A program made the translations under genes and the position numbers. The notes beneath the pieces are model-generated. The model did no database searches and had not been told where the DNA came from. It saw only the letters and a program-made list of their open reading frames with translations. Shown piece after piece: positions 8,452-17,055 of a DNA stretch of 64,000 nt. Source of the stretch: Saccharothrix deserti (GTDB taxonomy: Bacteria > Actinomycetota > Actinomycetes > Mycobacteriales > Pseudonocardiaceae); NCBI RefSeq assembly GCF_009769385.1, contig NZ_VKAB01000008.1, positions 186,001 through 250,000 of the forward strand. Direction: 5' to 3'. Numbering within the stretch: the first letter of the stretch is position 1; every line of letters starts with the position of its first letter.

Positions 8452-9561
8452 GTGCGCGGGGTCGACTACTACGAACTCCTCGGGGTCGGTCGCGACGCGT
8501 CCGAGGCGGAGATCAAATCCGCTTACCGCTCCCTGGCGAAGGTCATGCACCCCGACGCGGGTGGGTCCTCGGGCACCTTCCGCATGCTGCAAGAGGCATA
8601 TGACACCCTGCGTGACCCCTCCCGAAGACGTGATTACGACCGGGGGTGGGGGTTCACCCGACCGGGTGCACGTCCGACGTCGCCGACCCGTCCGCCGCGC
8701 TCCGGCAGGACCGGTCGGTTGCGCAACTTCGGCGAAGATCCCGACTTCGTACCTCCGAAGCCCGCGGTCGATCTCGGGGGCCTCGCGTGGTGGCACCTGG
8801 TCGACGTGGCGCAGCGGGTCCGGTACGTGCCGGCCGTCGGTCCCGGCCACGCGCCCGCGTTGGCCGCCATGTGCGGCTGGTTCTTCCTCCTGCTGCCCGT
8901 GGTCGTGTTGGACTTCTCGCCGCTCGCGTTGGGCGTGTGGCTGCTTCTCATCGCCGCCGCGGCGGCCGTGGCGTTCCGGTTGGTGCGGCGGTACCTCTCG
9001 GCGATCCGGACCGACCGGTCGTTCACACAGGACCACGACACCGGCGTGGTGCACGGGACCACCGACGACCGGGTCTGCGAACGGCTCACCGCCGACCTGC
9101 TCAGCCAGTACCTGACCCGACTGCCCGGCGTGCGGATCTTCCACGGGCTGGCCTGGCCGGGTTCGGTGTTCGCCGACGTCGACCACGCCGTGCTGTGCGG
9201 GCGGCGGCTGGTGCTGATCGAGTCGAAGTCGTGGCTGCCGGGGCACTACGAGGCCGAGGACGACGGAACCGTGTGGCGCAACGGCCACCCGTTCCGGGGC
9301 GGCGGTATGCGGATGCCGCGCAGCCTCGCGGTGTACCGGAAACTGCTGCCCTGGCTGGACATCCGGACCGCGCTGCTGGTGTACCCGAGCCGCGCCGGTG
9401 AGGTGACCACCGAACAACCGGCGGACGCCGTCGTGCCGCCGATGACGCCCGCGCAGTTCGTCGAGGAGATCGGCGACTGGCTGGCCGAGGACCCGGCCAC
9501 GGTGGACCGGGAGGCGTTGCGCCTGCTCATCGGGCAGGTCGTGCCGATCGTCCGGCAGTGA
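8452..9561 (+). CDS. J-domain protein with membrane segment and NERD-like nuclease domain
   Basis: A 369-residue fusion. Residues 1-62 form a DnaJ domain (DYYELLGVGRDASEAEIKSAY) with the HPD tripeptide in VMHPDAGG, which stimulates Hsp70/DnaK. A hydrophobic hairpin of two membrane segments lies around residues 140-185. The C-terminal part resembles a NERD/restriction-endonuclease fold: VFADVDHAVLCGRRLVLIES followed at once by KSW gives the D...ExK nuclease core. Start GTG at 8452 (VRGVDYYELL) puts the J-domain at the N-terminus; only a weak AAGG precedes it. J-domain and NERD in one chain is unusual. Function is unknown; DNA processing or stress response are guesses. Confidence 0.78.
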   Translation: MRGVDYYELLGVGRDASEAEIKSAYRSLAKVMHPDAGGSSGTFRMLQEAYDTLRDPSRRRDYDRGWGFTRPGARPTSPTRPPRSGRTGRLRNFGEDPDFVPPKPAVDLGGLAWWHLVDVAQRVRYVPAVGPGHAPALAAMCGWFFLLLPVVVLDFSPLALGVWLLLIAAAAAVAFRLVRRYLSAIRTDRSFTQDHDTGVVHGTTDDRVCERLTADLLSQYLTRLPGVRIFHGLAWPGSVFADVDHAVLCGRRLVLIESKSWLPGHYEAEDDGTVWRNGHPFRGGGMRMPRSLAVYRKLLPWLDIRTALLVYPSRAGEVTTEQPADAVVPPMTPAQFVEEIGDWLAEDPATVDREALRLLIGQVVPIVRQ

Positions 9562-9678
9562 CCGCCCGGCGGTGATCGCCCGGTTGCGATCAACCGTCTC
9601 GGTCAACCGAATGGCTCATGTCAGCCGGCCCGCCGGAGGGCTACGTTTCGGCGAATCCACCGGGGAGGAGCGGGGCGG

Positions 9679-10857
9679 ATGAAGGTCGACGTCTTCAACG
9701 AGGTCCAGGACCCGCGCCCGTGGCAGGAGGGGCACCAGAACGCGCGCATCACGGAGGCGTTGGAGCAGGCGCGGCTGGCCGATTCGCTCGGCTACGGCTG
9801 CTGGTGGCAGGTCGAGCACCACGGTGCGGACGAGTTCAGCCTGTCGTCCGCGCCCGAGCTGATGCTGGCGGCGATCTCGCAGCAGACGTCCCGCATCCGG
9901 CTCGGCCACTCCGCGGTCCTCGCGCCGGCGGCGTTCAACCACCCGATCCGGGTAGCCGAGCGTGCCGCCGTGCTGGACCACCTCAGCGGCGGCAGGCTGG
10001 AGTTAGGCCTGACCAGGTCGACGGCGCCGGAGTGGCGGCTGTTCGGCATCGACCCGGCGGACGCGCGCAGGCAGACCCAGCAGGCGTTCGAGATGATCCC
10101 GCGGATGTGGACGTCGGAGCGCTTCTCGCACTCCAGCGAGGACTTCGAGATCCACGACGTGCCGATCGTGCCCAAGCCGCTCCAGAAACCCCACCCGCCG
10201 CTCTGGCAGGCCGCGGCGAGCCCGGCGTCGTTCGAGGAGGCGGGGCGCCGAGGCGTCGGTGTCCTGGGGACGACCATCTGGGAGTCCGTCGAACGCGTGC
10301 GCCGCATGATCGCCCTCTACCGCGCCGCGGCGGACGCCTGCACGTCCCCGGTCGGCTCGTACGTCAACAACCAGGTCGCGTTCTTCACGTTCGTGCACTG
10401 CGCCGAGACCGACGAGAAGGCGATCCGCAACGGCGCCGTCGCGGCGGCGGCCTGGTACACGGTCAAGGCCCTGACCTTCTTCGAGGCCGCGGACGCCTTC
10501 GTCGAGACCGTCCGACGCCAAGAGGAACTGATGAACGACCCGTCCGGCGGCGGCCTGACCGGCGAGTTCCTCCGCGAGGAAGCCTCGACCTCCACCGGCC
10601 CGAACCGCGCCCAGCTGGTCATCGGCCGAGTCCTGCAAGGCGACGACGTGGCCCCGGAGGAGATCTTCGAAGCGCTGAACGAACAGGACTCCCTGATCGT
10701 CGGCAGCCCCGAAACGTGCCGCAAGAAGCTGCGCGCCTACGCGGACCTGGGCATCGACCGCCTGATGGCCTTCCACCAAGTGGGCAGCCTGAAGCACGAG
10801 GACGTCATGCAGAGCCTCCGCCTGATCGGCGACCTGATCCCGGAGTTCGACAACTGA
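9679..10857 (+). CDS. LLM-class flavin-dependent oxidoreductase
   Basis: A 392-residue TIM-barrel protein of the bacterial luciferase-like monooxygenase superfamily, using FMN or F420. Supporting stretches: a start of MKVDVFNEVQDPRPW, WWQVEHHG, RIRLGHSAVLAPAAFNHPIRVAERAAVLD and LSGGRLELGLTRS, all typical of the family, and a C-terminal VGSPETCRKKLRAYADLGID. The ATG follows a GGGGAGGAG run. FbiC nearby shows that the organism makes F420, but whether this enzyme uses F420 cannot be told from sequence alone. The substrate is unknown. Confidence 0.88.
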   Translation: MKVDVFNEVQDPRPWQEGHQNARITEALEQARLADSLGYGCWWQVEHHGADEFSLSSAPELMLAAISQQTSRIRLGHSAVLAPAAFNHPIRVAERAAVLDHLSGGRLELGLTRSTAPEWRLFGIDPADARRQTQQAFEMIPRMWTSERFSHSSEDFEIHDVPIVPKPLQKPHPPLWQAAASPASFEEAGRRGVGVLGTTIWESVERVRRMIALYRAAADACTSPVGSYVNNQVAFFTFVHCAETDEKAIRNGAVAAAAWYTVKALTFFEAADAFVETVRRQEELMNDPSGGGLTGEFLREEASTSTGPNRAQLVIGRVLQGDDVAPEEIFEALNEQDSLIVGSPETCRKKLRAYADLGIDRLMAFHQVGSLKHEDVMQSLRLIGDLIPEFDN

Positions 10858-10923
10858 CCGCCACCGATCCGGGTCCCTTGCTCAGAGCAGGCATCCCCCA
10901 CCCGCCATGGGATGCTTCCGCCC

Positions 10924-11493
10924 ATGACGCGGAAGGTGTGCCTGGCCCAGAACCCCGAGGCGGACGAACTGCTCGCCGAGGACATGTTCGCGCTGCTCGT
11001 CGGCATGATGCTGGACCAGCAGATCCCGATGGAGAAGGCGTTCAGCGGGCCGAAGGTGTTGGCTGACCGGCTCGGTGCGTTCTCGCCCCGGGTGATCGCG
11101 GACGCTGAGCCGGAGGCGTTCGCGGCGGTCATGGCCACGCCGCCCGCGGTGCACCGGTTTCCCGGGTCCATGGCCAAGAGGGTGCAGGCGTTGGCACAGG
11201 CGGTGGTCGAGGAGTACGACGGGGACGTTTCGCGGATCTGGGCGGACGGGGGCGACGGGGCTGTGGTGTTGAAGCGGCTCAAGGGGTTGCCCGGGTTCGG
11301 GGAGCAGAAGGCTCGGATCTTCCTCGCGTTGTTGGGCAAGCAGTTCGGGGTTCGGCCGGACGGGTGGCGGGAGGCCGCCGGGGCGTACGGGGAGGACGGG
11401 TCGCGGCGGAGTGTCGCCGATGTCGTGGACCAGAAGTCGCTGCTTGAGGTGCGGGACTTCAAGAAAGCCGCCAAAGCCGCCGCCAAGGCGTGA
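10924..11493 (+). CDS. HhH-GPD-type base excision repair protein (TIGR03252-like)
   Basis: A 189-residue protein of an actinobacterial helix-hairpin-helix GPD family related to DNA glycosylases. The HhH is LKRLKGLPGFGEQKARIFLA near residues 115-135; the N-terminal part MLLDQQIPMEKAFSGP resembles the first helices of endonuclease III/AlkA-type enzymes. It lacks the C-terminal iron-sulfur Cys cluster. Start ATG at 10924 gives MTRKVCLAQNPEADELL; an in-frame codon four residues upstream also exists. It probably excises damaged bases, but the lesion is not known. Confidence 0.8.
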   Translation: MTRKVCLAQNPEADELLAEDMFALLVGMMLDQQIPMEKAFSGPKVLADRLGAFSPRVIADAEPEAFAAVMATPPAVHRFPGSMAKRVQALAQAVVEEYDGDVSRIWADGGDGAVVLKRLKGLPGFGEQKARIFLALLGKQFGVRPDGWREAAGAYGEDGSRRSVADVVDQKSLLEVRDFKKAAKAAAKA

Positions 11494-11527
11494 AGCAGGG
11501 GCGGTCACACAGGCGGTTCGGTAGACA

Positions 11528-12031
11528 GTGCCGGTGAGAATCAGAGGGTTCTTGATCGCACTCGCGCTGGGCCTGACAGCCGCCACCGTCGTCCCCGCCA
11601 CCGCCAACGCCGCCGCATCCTGCTACGCCTCCGGCGTGCACGCCGGGTACTCGACGGCCACCTGCCACATCTACCGGACCAACCACCCGTGGTACATGTA
11701 CGGCTCCGCCACCCTCAAGCTGGTGGGCAACGTCGACGGCATCCTGTACGCCGGGAACAGCTGGTTCGTCTGCCAGCGCCGCTTCGGGGTCCGGATCGAC
11801 TACGGCGCCGTCGAGAACGACTGGTTCGCCTACACCCTCAGCGACAACGGCTACTGGGGCTGGGTCAGCGCCACCCACTTCTCCGCCGGTGGCAACTGGC
11901 AGCCGGTGCCGGGCCTGGCCACGTGCCCCTCCGGATTCGGCGATTCGAGCACCTACCCCGGTGACAGGCCGCGCCCGGAGTCACGGCTCGAACTGCCCGG
12001 ACCCGACGGCGGGACTGTCACCATCAACTGA
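11528..12031 (+). CDS. Secreted SH3-like small protein
   Basis: A 167-residue exported protein. The N-terminus (MPVRIRGFLIALALGLTAAT, GTG start) is a Sec signal with a likely cleavage after ANA-A around residue 28. The mature part has four Cys (two early, FVCQRR and LATCPSG later), consistent with disulfides, and aromatic Gly-rich strands (YGSATLKLVGN, DNGYWGWVSATHF) like a small beta-barrel or SH3-like module. It resembles uncharacterised secreted actinomycete proteins. It lies 23 bases before a receptor kinase, so co-expression is plausible; no enzyme motif is visible. Confidence 0.65.
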   Translation: MPVRIRGFLIALALGLTAATVVPATANAAASCYASGVHAGYSTATCHIYRTNHPWYMYGSATLKLVGNVDGILYAGNSWFVCQRRFGVRIDYGAVENDWFAYTLSDNGYWGWVSATHFSAGGNWQPVPGLATCPSGFGDSSTYPGDRPRPESRLELPGPDGGTVTIN

Positions 12032-12054
12032 CCTCGCACGGCTAGAGTCCCGGC

Positions 12055-13467
12055 GTGCAGTTGCCGGGACTCGCCGATCTCACGCCGCTGGGCCAGGGCG
12101 GTTTCGCCACGGTCTACCGCGCCCGCCAGGTCCAGCTGAACCGCGAGGTCGCGGTCAAGATCGACAACCGGGTGCTGCAGACCGAACGCGACCGGCGGCG
12201 GTTCCTGCGTGAGGCGCACGCCGCCGCTCGGCTGTCCGGGCACCCGCACGTCGTCTCCGTGCACGACGCCGACTTCACCCCGCAGGGCACGCCCTACCTG
12301 GTCATGGAACTGTGCACGGGCGGGTCGCTGGCCGACGTGATCCGGCGTGACGGGCCGCTGTCCGCGGAACGGGTGCGGCAGCTCGGCGTGCAGCTGGCGG
12401 ACGCGTTGGCCGCCGCCCACGCCGAAGGCGTGCTGCACCGCGACATCAAGCCCGGCAACATCCTGCTGGACCGGTACGGCACGGCCAAGCTCGCCGACTT
12501 CGGGCTGGCGGCGCTGTTGGACGCCGAGGGCTCCAGCACGGTCACGCGTGACGCGTTGAGCCCCGGCTACGCGCCGCCCGAGGCGTTCGCGATGGCCCAG
12601 CCGACGGCCGCCGGGGATGTCTACGCGCTGGCCGCGACGCTGTACGACCTGCTCGCGGGCAAGCCGCCTCGGCCCGTGCCGTGGCCGGTCGAGTCGTTCG
12701 ACCACCTGGGCGAGGTGCTGCGGTCGCCCGTGCCGCCGGTGCCCGGTGTGCCGCAGGAACTGCACGACACGTTGGTGCGGGCGCTGGAACCGGATGTCGC
12801 ACGTCGTACGCCCAGCGCGGCCCGGTTGCGGCAGGAGCTGAGCCGGACACCCGGCCAGAGCGCGGCACCGCACGTCGTCCAGTCGCCACCCCGGCACGAC
12901 TCGGCCCCGAGGTACAGCGATCACACGCGGCCACCCGCCAAGAAGCCGTGGGCGCTGGTGATCGGTGCGGCGGTGCTGGCGACGGTCGTCGCCGCCGGTA
13001 CCTGGTGGTGGGCGACGCGCGCCCCGGGCACCCGCGTCAACGACTCGGGCACCCCCACCGACACCACCGCGCAGGACGCCGTGACGCCGCCCCGGCTGGC
13101 GGCCTGCGACACGGGCTACTGCGTCGCCGAACCCACCTGCTACCACGGCATCAACAACGTGGGCGGGCAGCCGGCGACGGCACGACGTGCCGGAGACTGC
13201 TCGATCGAGCACTACTGGGAGGCGTTCGCGGGCGGCTGGCTGTCCGGCGCCATCCCCAAGGTCGGCAGTGACGAGCTCGTGAAGGCGCCGGAAGTCGCCA
13301 ACGTGTGCACGGCCGAGGCCATGACGGCCAACACGCGACCGACCGTGGACACGTCGACGTGGGAGATCACCGCCGTGGCGTTCGCGGACGGCGACCGGAA
13401 CTACTTCCACTGCTTGGCGAGCGAGCCCGGGGTCGGCGAGGTCACCACCAGCGCGTTCGGGTCCTGA
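12055..13467 (+). CDS. Receptor-type serine/threonine protein kinase
   Basis: A 470-residue PknB-type kinase. The cytoplasmic kinase domain spans about residues 5-260: P-loop LGQGGFATVYRA, VAVKID with the ATP Lys, HRDIKPGNILL with catalytic Asp, DFGLA, then an activation segment with Ser/Thr. A Pro-rich juxtamembrane linker leads to one transmembrane helix (WALVIGAAVLATVVAAGTWW, near 302-322) and an extracellular domain of about 130 residues with six Cys (CDTGYC, a CYHGINN stretch, DCSIEHYWEAF), a probable disulfide-stabilised sensor reminiscent of septum-formation-type domains. Start is GTG at 12055. Its 3' end overlaps the convergent MFS gene by 67 bases. Confidence 0.9.
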   Translation: MQLPGLADLTPLGQGGFATVYRARQVQLNREVAVKIDNRVLQTERDRRRFLREAHAAARLSGHPHVVSVHDADFTPQGTPYLVMELCTGGSLADVIRRDGPLSAERVRQLGVQLADALAAAHAEGVLHRDIKPGNILLDRYGTAKLADFGLAALLDAEGSSTVTRDALSPGYAPPEAFAMAQPTAAGDVYALAATLYDLLAGKPPRPVPWPVESFDHLGEVLRSPVPPVPGVPQELHDTLVRALEPDVARRTPSAARLRQELSRTPGQSAAPHVVQSPPRHDSAPRYSDHTRPPAKKPWALVIGAAVLATVVAAGTWWWATRAPGTRVNDSGTPTDTTAQDAVTPPRLAACDTGYCVAEPTCYHGINNVGGQPATARRAGDCSIEHYWEAFAGGWLSGAIPKVGSDELVKAPEVANVCTAEAMTANTRPTVDTSTWEITAVAFADGDRNYFHCLASEPGVGEVTTSAFGS

Positions 13468-14624
13468 GGGTTCGGAAGGTCCTGAGGGGCCTGGGGCTTC
13501 AGCGCGAAGATCAGCATCACCAGCGCCACCAACGCGAGCAGCGCGGCGATCGGCGCCAACGGCAGCAGACCGACCCAGCTGATCACCAGTCCGCCGACCA
13601 CGCCGGACAGGCCGACGCCGAGGTAGATCGCGGACGCGTTGAGCGACAGCAGCAGGCCGCTGTTGGCGGGCGCGAGCTCGATCAGCCAGCTCTGGATCGG
13701 CGGGTTCGACGCCCACGTCAGCGCACCCCACACGAACAGCGCGATGGCGGCCGACACCGGGGTGGCCGTGGTCAGCGGCAACGTGGCCAGCACGACGGTG
13801 AAGCAGCTGAACAGCACGACGAGCAGCTTGCGGGTGTCGAAGCGGTCGGTGAGGCGGCCCGCGGCCCAGTTGCCGACCGCGCCGCCCAGCCCGTACGCGA
13901 CGAGGAGCGCACTGATCACGGCACCTTCCACGCCGGCCGTTTCGGTGAGCAGCGGCGCGATGTAGTTGAAGACGCTGAACACGGAGAGGCACGCGAGCAC
14001 GGTCAGCCCGAGCACCATGAGGACGCGCCGGTCGGCGGCGGGGGCGAAGCGCTCACGCAGGCGGACGACCGCCGGAGCCTCGACGCGGGGCAGCCAGAGC
14101 CGCACGGCGACCGCCGCCAGTGCCGAGACGACCGCGATCAGCGCGAACACGCCCTGGTAGCCGAGGGGTCCGCCGAGCAGGTTGCCCGCCGGGACGCCGA
14201 AGATCAGTGACAACGTCAGCCCGCCGAACACGAGGGCGACGGCTCGGCCGCGGTGCTCCGGCGGGGTGAGGACGGTGGCGACGAGCGTCGCGCCGGGTGT
14301 GTAGACGGCCGCACCCAGAGCGCTGATGACCCGTGCGACCAGCAGCAACGGGTAGTTGGGCGCGAGCGCGGCGAGCAGGTTGCCGAAGGCGGAGACGCCG
14401 AGGGCGGTGACGAGGAGCGTGCGGCGTTCCCACCGGCCGGTGAGCGCGGCGAGCAGCGGTGACGAGATCGCGTAGGCGATGGCGAACGCGGTGAGCAGCT
14501 GTCCGGCGGTGGCGTGCGAGACGTGCAGTTCCTCGCTCACGGCGGGCAGCACGCCGGAGACGATGTACCCGCTCGTGCCGATGGCGAACGCGCCGGCAGC
14601 GAGCAGGTAGGTGCGGGCGGACAT
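13401..14624 (-). CDS. MFS transporter (drug/sugar efflux type)
   Basis: A 407-residue transporter with about twelve membrane segments. The first helix region GAFAIGTSGYIVSGVLPAVS and later FAIAYAISSPLLAALTGRWERR (loop 2-3 motif) mark it as an AraJ/CmlR-like major facilitator that exports small molecules. Start ATG at 14624 (MSARTYLLAAG) is preferred over an upstream ATG at 14681. It is divergent from an ArsR-type regulator with an inverted repeat between them, so it is probably the regulated target. The Pro/Asn/Gln-rich C-terminal tail lies in the overlap with the kinase gene. Confidence 0.88.
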   Translation of the reverse strand: MSARTYLLAAGAFAIGTSGYIVSGVLPAVSEELHVSHATAGQLLTAFAIAYAISSPLLAALTGRWERRTLLVTALGVSAFGNLLAALAPNYPLLLVARVISALGAAVYTPGATLVATVLTPPEHRGRAVALVFGGLTLSLIFGVPAGNLLGGPLGYQGVFALIAVVSALAAVAVRLWLPRVEAPAVVRLRERFAPAADRRVLMVLGLTVLACLSVFSVFNYIAPLLTETAGVEGAVISALLVAYGLGGAVGNWAAGRLTDRFDTRKLLVVLFSCFTVVLATLPLTTATPVSAAIALFVWGALTWASNPPIQSWLIELAPANSGLLLSLNASAIYLGVGLSGVVGGLVISWVGLLPLAPIAALLALVALVMLIFALKPQAPQDLPNPQDPNALVVTSPTPGSLAKQWK

Positions 14625-14663
14625 GCGCGCTCCCCCGATCGAGTGTTGATTCGACGGAGACCG

Positions 14664-14702
14664 TACTACGACACTCATCAAAATTCGACCGACATCGTAG
14701 TA
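14664..14702. promoter_or_regulatory. Inverted-repeat operator between MFS and ArsR genes
   Basis: TACTACGA at 14664-14671 and TCGTAGTA at 14695-14702 are perfect 8-bp inverted repeats separated by 23 bases, in the divergent gap. The right half reaches the first ATG of the regulator gene. The layout fits binding by the adjacent ArsR-type repressor to control both genes. Confidence 0.6.
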
Positions 14703-15019
14703 TGGGAGGTATGACGACCTTGCTCGCCCACCCGGAGCGGGAGGAGATCCGCATAACGTCGGTGCTGCACGCGCTGGCCGACCCGGTGCGGCTCCGGATC
14801 GTGCGCGCGCTCGCCGCGCACGAGGAGGGCATTTCGTGCGGCGTGCTCGACCTGGGTGTGACGGCGTCGACCCTGACGCACCACGTGCGGACGTTGCGCG
14901 AGGCGGGTGTGGTGCGCGTTCGACCGCAGGGGACGTCGCGGATCAGCTCGCTGCGGCGGGACGACCTGGACACGCTGTACCCCGGTCTGCTCGACGGAGT
15001 GCTGGCGGCGCAGCGGTGA
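14702..15019 (+). CDS. ArsR-family winged-helix transcriptional regulator
   Basis: A 105-residue HTH regulator: LHALADPVRLRIVRAL at the start, recognition helix in TASTLTHHVRTLREAGVV, and wing VRPQGTSRISSL. It lacks the typical metal-binding CVC motif of ArsR; the single Cys in SCGVLD sits just before the recognition helix. ATG at 14702 overlaps the operator half-site; ATG at 14711 follows GGGAGGT immediately, too close for an ordinary ribosome site, so the start is uncertain and leaderless translation is possible. It overlaps the next gene by four bases and probably represses the divergent MFS pump. Confidence 0.85.
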   Translation: MGGMTTLLAHPEREEIRITSVLHALADPVRLRIVRALAAHEEGISCGVLDLGVTASTLTHHVRTLREAGVVRVRPQGTSRISSLRRDDLDTLYPGLLDGVLAAQR

Positions 15020-15411
15020 GCGACGCCAACGACTGGGAGTGGGTCCGCGTGCTGGCGCAGGGCCGGGTGTACGACGAGGAACGGCCCGCCGCGAACCGGT
15101 TGGCGTGGGCGGCGGTGGCGCTCGCGGCCTCGCACGGCGGTGAGCGGAGCGGGGTGCGGCGGTCGCGGGCGGTCGCGGACCGGTTCGCGTTGCGGGCGCG
15201 GTTGGTGCGGTCGTTGGGGCCTTGGGCGGCGGATCCGGACGCGTTGACGGCGGAGGTGTTGGCCGAGGTGTCGGGGGAGACCGACGTTCCGGATCGATAT
15301 CAGAAGCTCGTGGCACGTGCCATGGAGCCGGTTGTGCCGCACGTGCGGGACGGCGGGTTGCGGGAGCGGGCCGAACGCTGGCTGGCGGCGCGGGGGTCCG
15401 GTTCGGTTTGA
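15016..15411 (+). CDS. Hypothetical protein coupled to the ArsR gene
   Basis: An unrecognised 131-residue, Ala/Arg-rich soluble protein. Its GTG start overlaps the stop of the ArsR gene (GTGA), a strong sign of translational coupling and of a working relation with the regulator. The predicted content is mostly helical (RLAWAAVALAASHGGE, RYQKLVARAMEPVVPHV). No signal, membrane segment or catalytic motif is seen. It might modulate the regulator or the pump, but that is inference from position only. Confidence 0.6.
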   Translation: MSDANDWEWVRVLAQGRVYDEERPAANRLAWAAVALAASHGGERSGVRRSRAVADRFALRARLVRSLGPWAADPDALTAEVLAEVSGETDVPDRYQKLVARAMEPVVPHVRDGGLRERAERWLAARGSGSV

Positions 15412-15488
15412 CCGCGCGGGTCCGGCCCCGTGACGGCGCAATTCAACACGGATAAATCGGTTGCCGCCGGTGCCTAGGGTGGGTAGAC

Positions 15489-16265
15489 GTGCGCGCTTAT
15501 GCCCGTCTAGCGCTGGCCGGATTCCGCAGGTACTCCACCTACCGACAGGCGATGGTCGCCGGAATGGCGACTAACGTCGTGTTCGGGCTGCTCAGGATGG
15601 CTGTCCTGGCCGTGGCCGTCGCGCCGGGCCCCATCGTCGGCTACGACATCGCCACCGTGGCCACGTACGTGTGGCTCGGCCAAGGGCTCATGTCCGTCGT
15701 CGTCCTCTACGCCGACAAACACCTCGCCGAGCGCATCCGCAACGGCGACGTGGTGGTCGACCTCTACCGCCCCTGGCACCTCCAACGCGCGCTGTTCGCC
15801 GACGACCTCGGCCGGACCGGGTACGCGGTGCTCGTGCGGCTCGTGCCGCCCGTGGCCTTCGGCGCGCTGTTCTTCCCCTTCCGGTGGCCGGACGTGAGCG
15901 CCGTGCCGCTGTTCGTGGTCAGCACGCTGCTCGCGGTGACGGTGAGCTTCGGCATGCGGTTCATGGTCAACGCCATCACCTTCTGGCTGCTCGACAACCG
16001 GGGCGTCCACAGCCTCTACACGGTCACCACCTGGCTGCTGTGCGGCCTGTCCGTGCCGCTCACGTTCTTCCCCGACTGGGCGAAGCCCATCCTCTGGTCC
16101 ACTCCGTTCCCCGCCATGCTCCAAGCACCGATCGACGTCTTCCTCGAACACGGTTCGCCGTGGCCGATCCTGGCCAACCAGGCGTTCTGGGCCGTCACGG
16201 TCTTCGTGGCCGGCCACGTCCTGCTCGGCCGCGCCGTGCACAAGGTGGTGGTCCAGGGTGGCTGA
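15489..16265 (+). CDS. ABC-2 type permease subunit 1
   Basis: A 258-residue membrane protein with six predicted helices, of the DUF990/ABC-2 permease kind usually found in pairs with one ATPase. It starts GTG (VRAYARLALAGFRRYSTYRQ), a typical cytoplasmic N-terminus for this family. The motif NAITFWLLDNRGVHSLYTV precedes the last helices. Its end overlaps the second permease by eight bases. With the next two genes it forms one exporter: two permeases plus an ATPase. The substrate is unknown; related systems are annotated for antibiotics or polysaccharide components. Confidence 0.85.
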   Translation: MRAYARLALAGFRRYSTYRQAMVAGMATNVVFGLLRMAVLAVAVAPGPIVGYDIATVATYVWLGQGLMSVVVLYADKHLAERIRNGDVVVDLYRPWHLQRALFADDLGRTGYAVLVRLVPPVAFGALFFPFRWPDVSAVPLFVVSTLLAVTVSFGMRFMVNAITFWLLDNRGVHSLYTVTTWLLCGLSVPLTFFPDWAKPILWSTPFPAMLQAPIDVFLEHGSPWPILANQAFWAVTVFVAGHVLLGRAVHKVVVQGG

Positions 16266-17055
16266 ACGCGTCTACGCCAAGCTCGTCGGCGCACGCCTGC
16301 GCGGCCAGATGTCCTACCGCACCTCGTTCGTCCTGCAGTGCGTCGCCCAAGCCGTCGCGCAGCTCACCGAACTGGTGATCATCCTCGTCCTCTTCAGCCG
16401 GATCAGCGCCCTCGGCGGCTTCTCCGTCCACGAGGTCGTGCTGATGTACGCCATCGCGGGCACCGCGTTCGGCATCGCCGACATGGTCGCGGGCCAGCTG
16501 GACGAACTGCCGACCTACATCCGCACCGGCACGTTCGACGTCCTCCTGCTCCGCCCGCTGGGCACGCTCGCCCAGATGATGGCCTCGGACCTGCACCTGC
16601 GGAAGATCGGCCGGGTCGTCGGGGGCGTCGCGGCGCTGGCGTACGCCCTGAGCCACAACGACATCGCGTGGTCGCCGTTCACCGCGCTGCTGGTCGTGGT
16701 GGCGCCGATCAGCGGCGCGGTGATCTTCGCCGCGATCTGGGTCGTGGCCAACGCGGTCTGCTTCTGGGTGGTCGACGGCCAGGAACTGGCCAACACGGTC
16801 ACCTACGGCAGCAACGCGTTCACCTCCTACCCCACCACGGTCTACGGTCCGTGGCTGCGCCGCTTCTTCGCGTTCGTCATCCCCGGCGCGTTCGTCGCCT
16901 ACTACCCGAGCCTCGCCCTGCTGGACCGCCCCGACCCGTTGGGCGGTCCGGCGCTGCTGGGCTGGATCTCACCGCTGGTCGCCGCGGCCGCGGCCGTGGT
17001 CGCGGGCCTCGTCTGGCGAACGGCCGTCCGGCACTACCGAGGGACTGGATCATGA
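16258..17055 (+). CDS. ABC-2 type permease subunit 2
   Basis: A 265-residue partner permease, also six helices and homologous in layout to the first (YRTSFVLQCVAQAVAQLTEL, then IRTGTFDVLLLRPLGTLAQM, equivalent to the RNGDVVVDLYRPW stretch of subunit 1). It overlaps both neighbours (8 bases before, 4 after), so the three genes are translationally coupled. Start ATG or GTG-type codon at 16258 is set by the overlap. It probably heterodimerises with subunit 1 in the membrane. Confidence 0.85.
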   Translation: MAERVYAKLVGARLRGQMSYRTSFVLQCVAQAVAQLTELVIILVLFSRISALGGFSVHEVVLMYAIAGTAFGIADMVAGQLDELPTYIRTGTFDVLLLRPLGTLAQMMASDLHLRKIGRVVGGVAALAYALSHNDIAWSPFTALLVVVAPISGAVIFAAIWVVANAVCFWVVDGQELANTVTYGSNAFTSYPTTVYGPWLRRFFAFVIPGAFVAYYPSLALLDRPDPLGGPALLGWISPLVAAAAAVVAGLVWRTAVRHYRGTGS

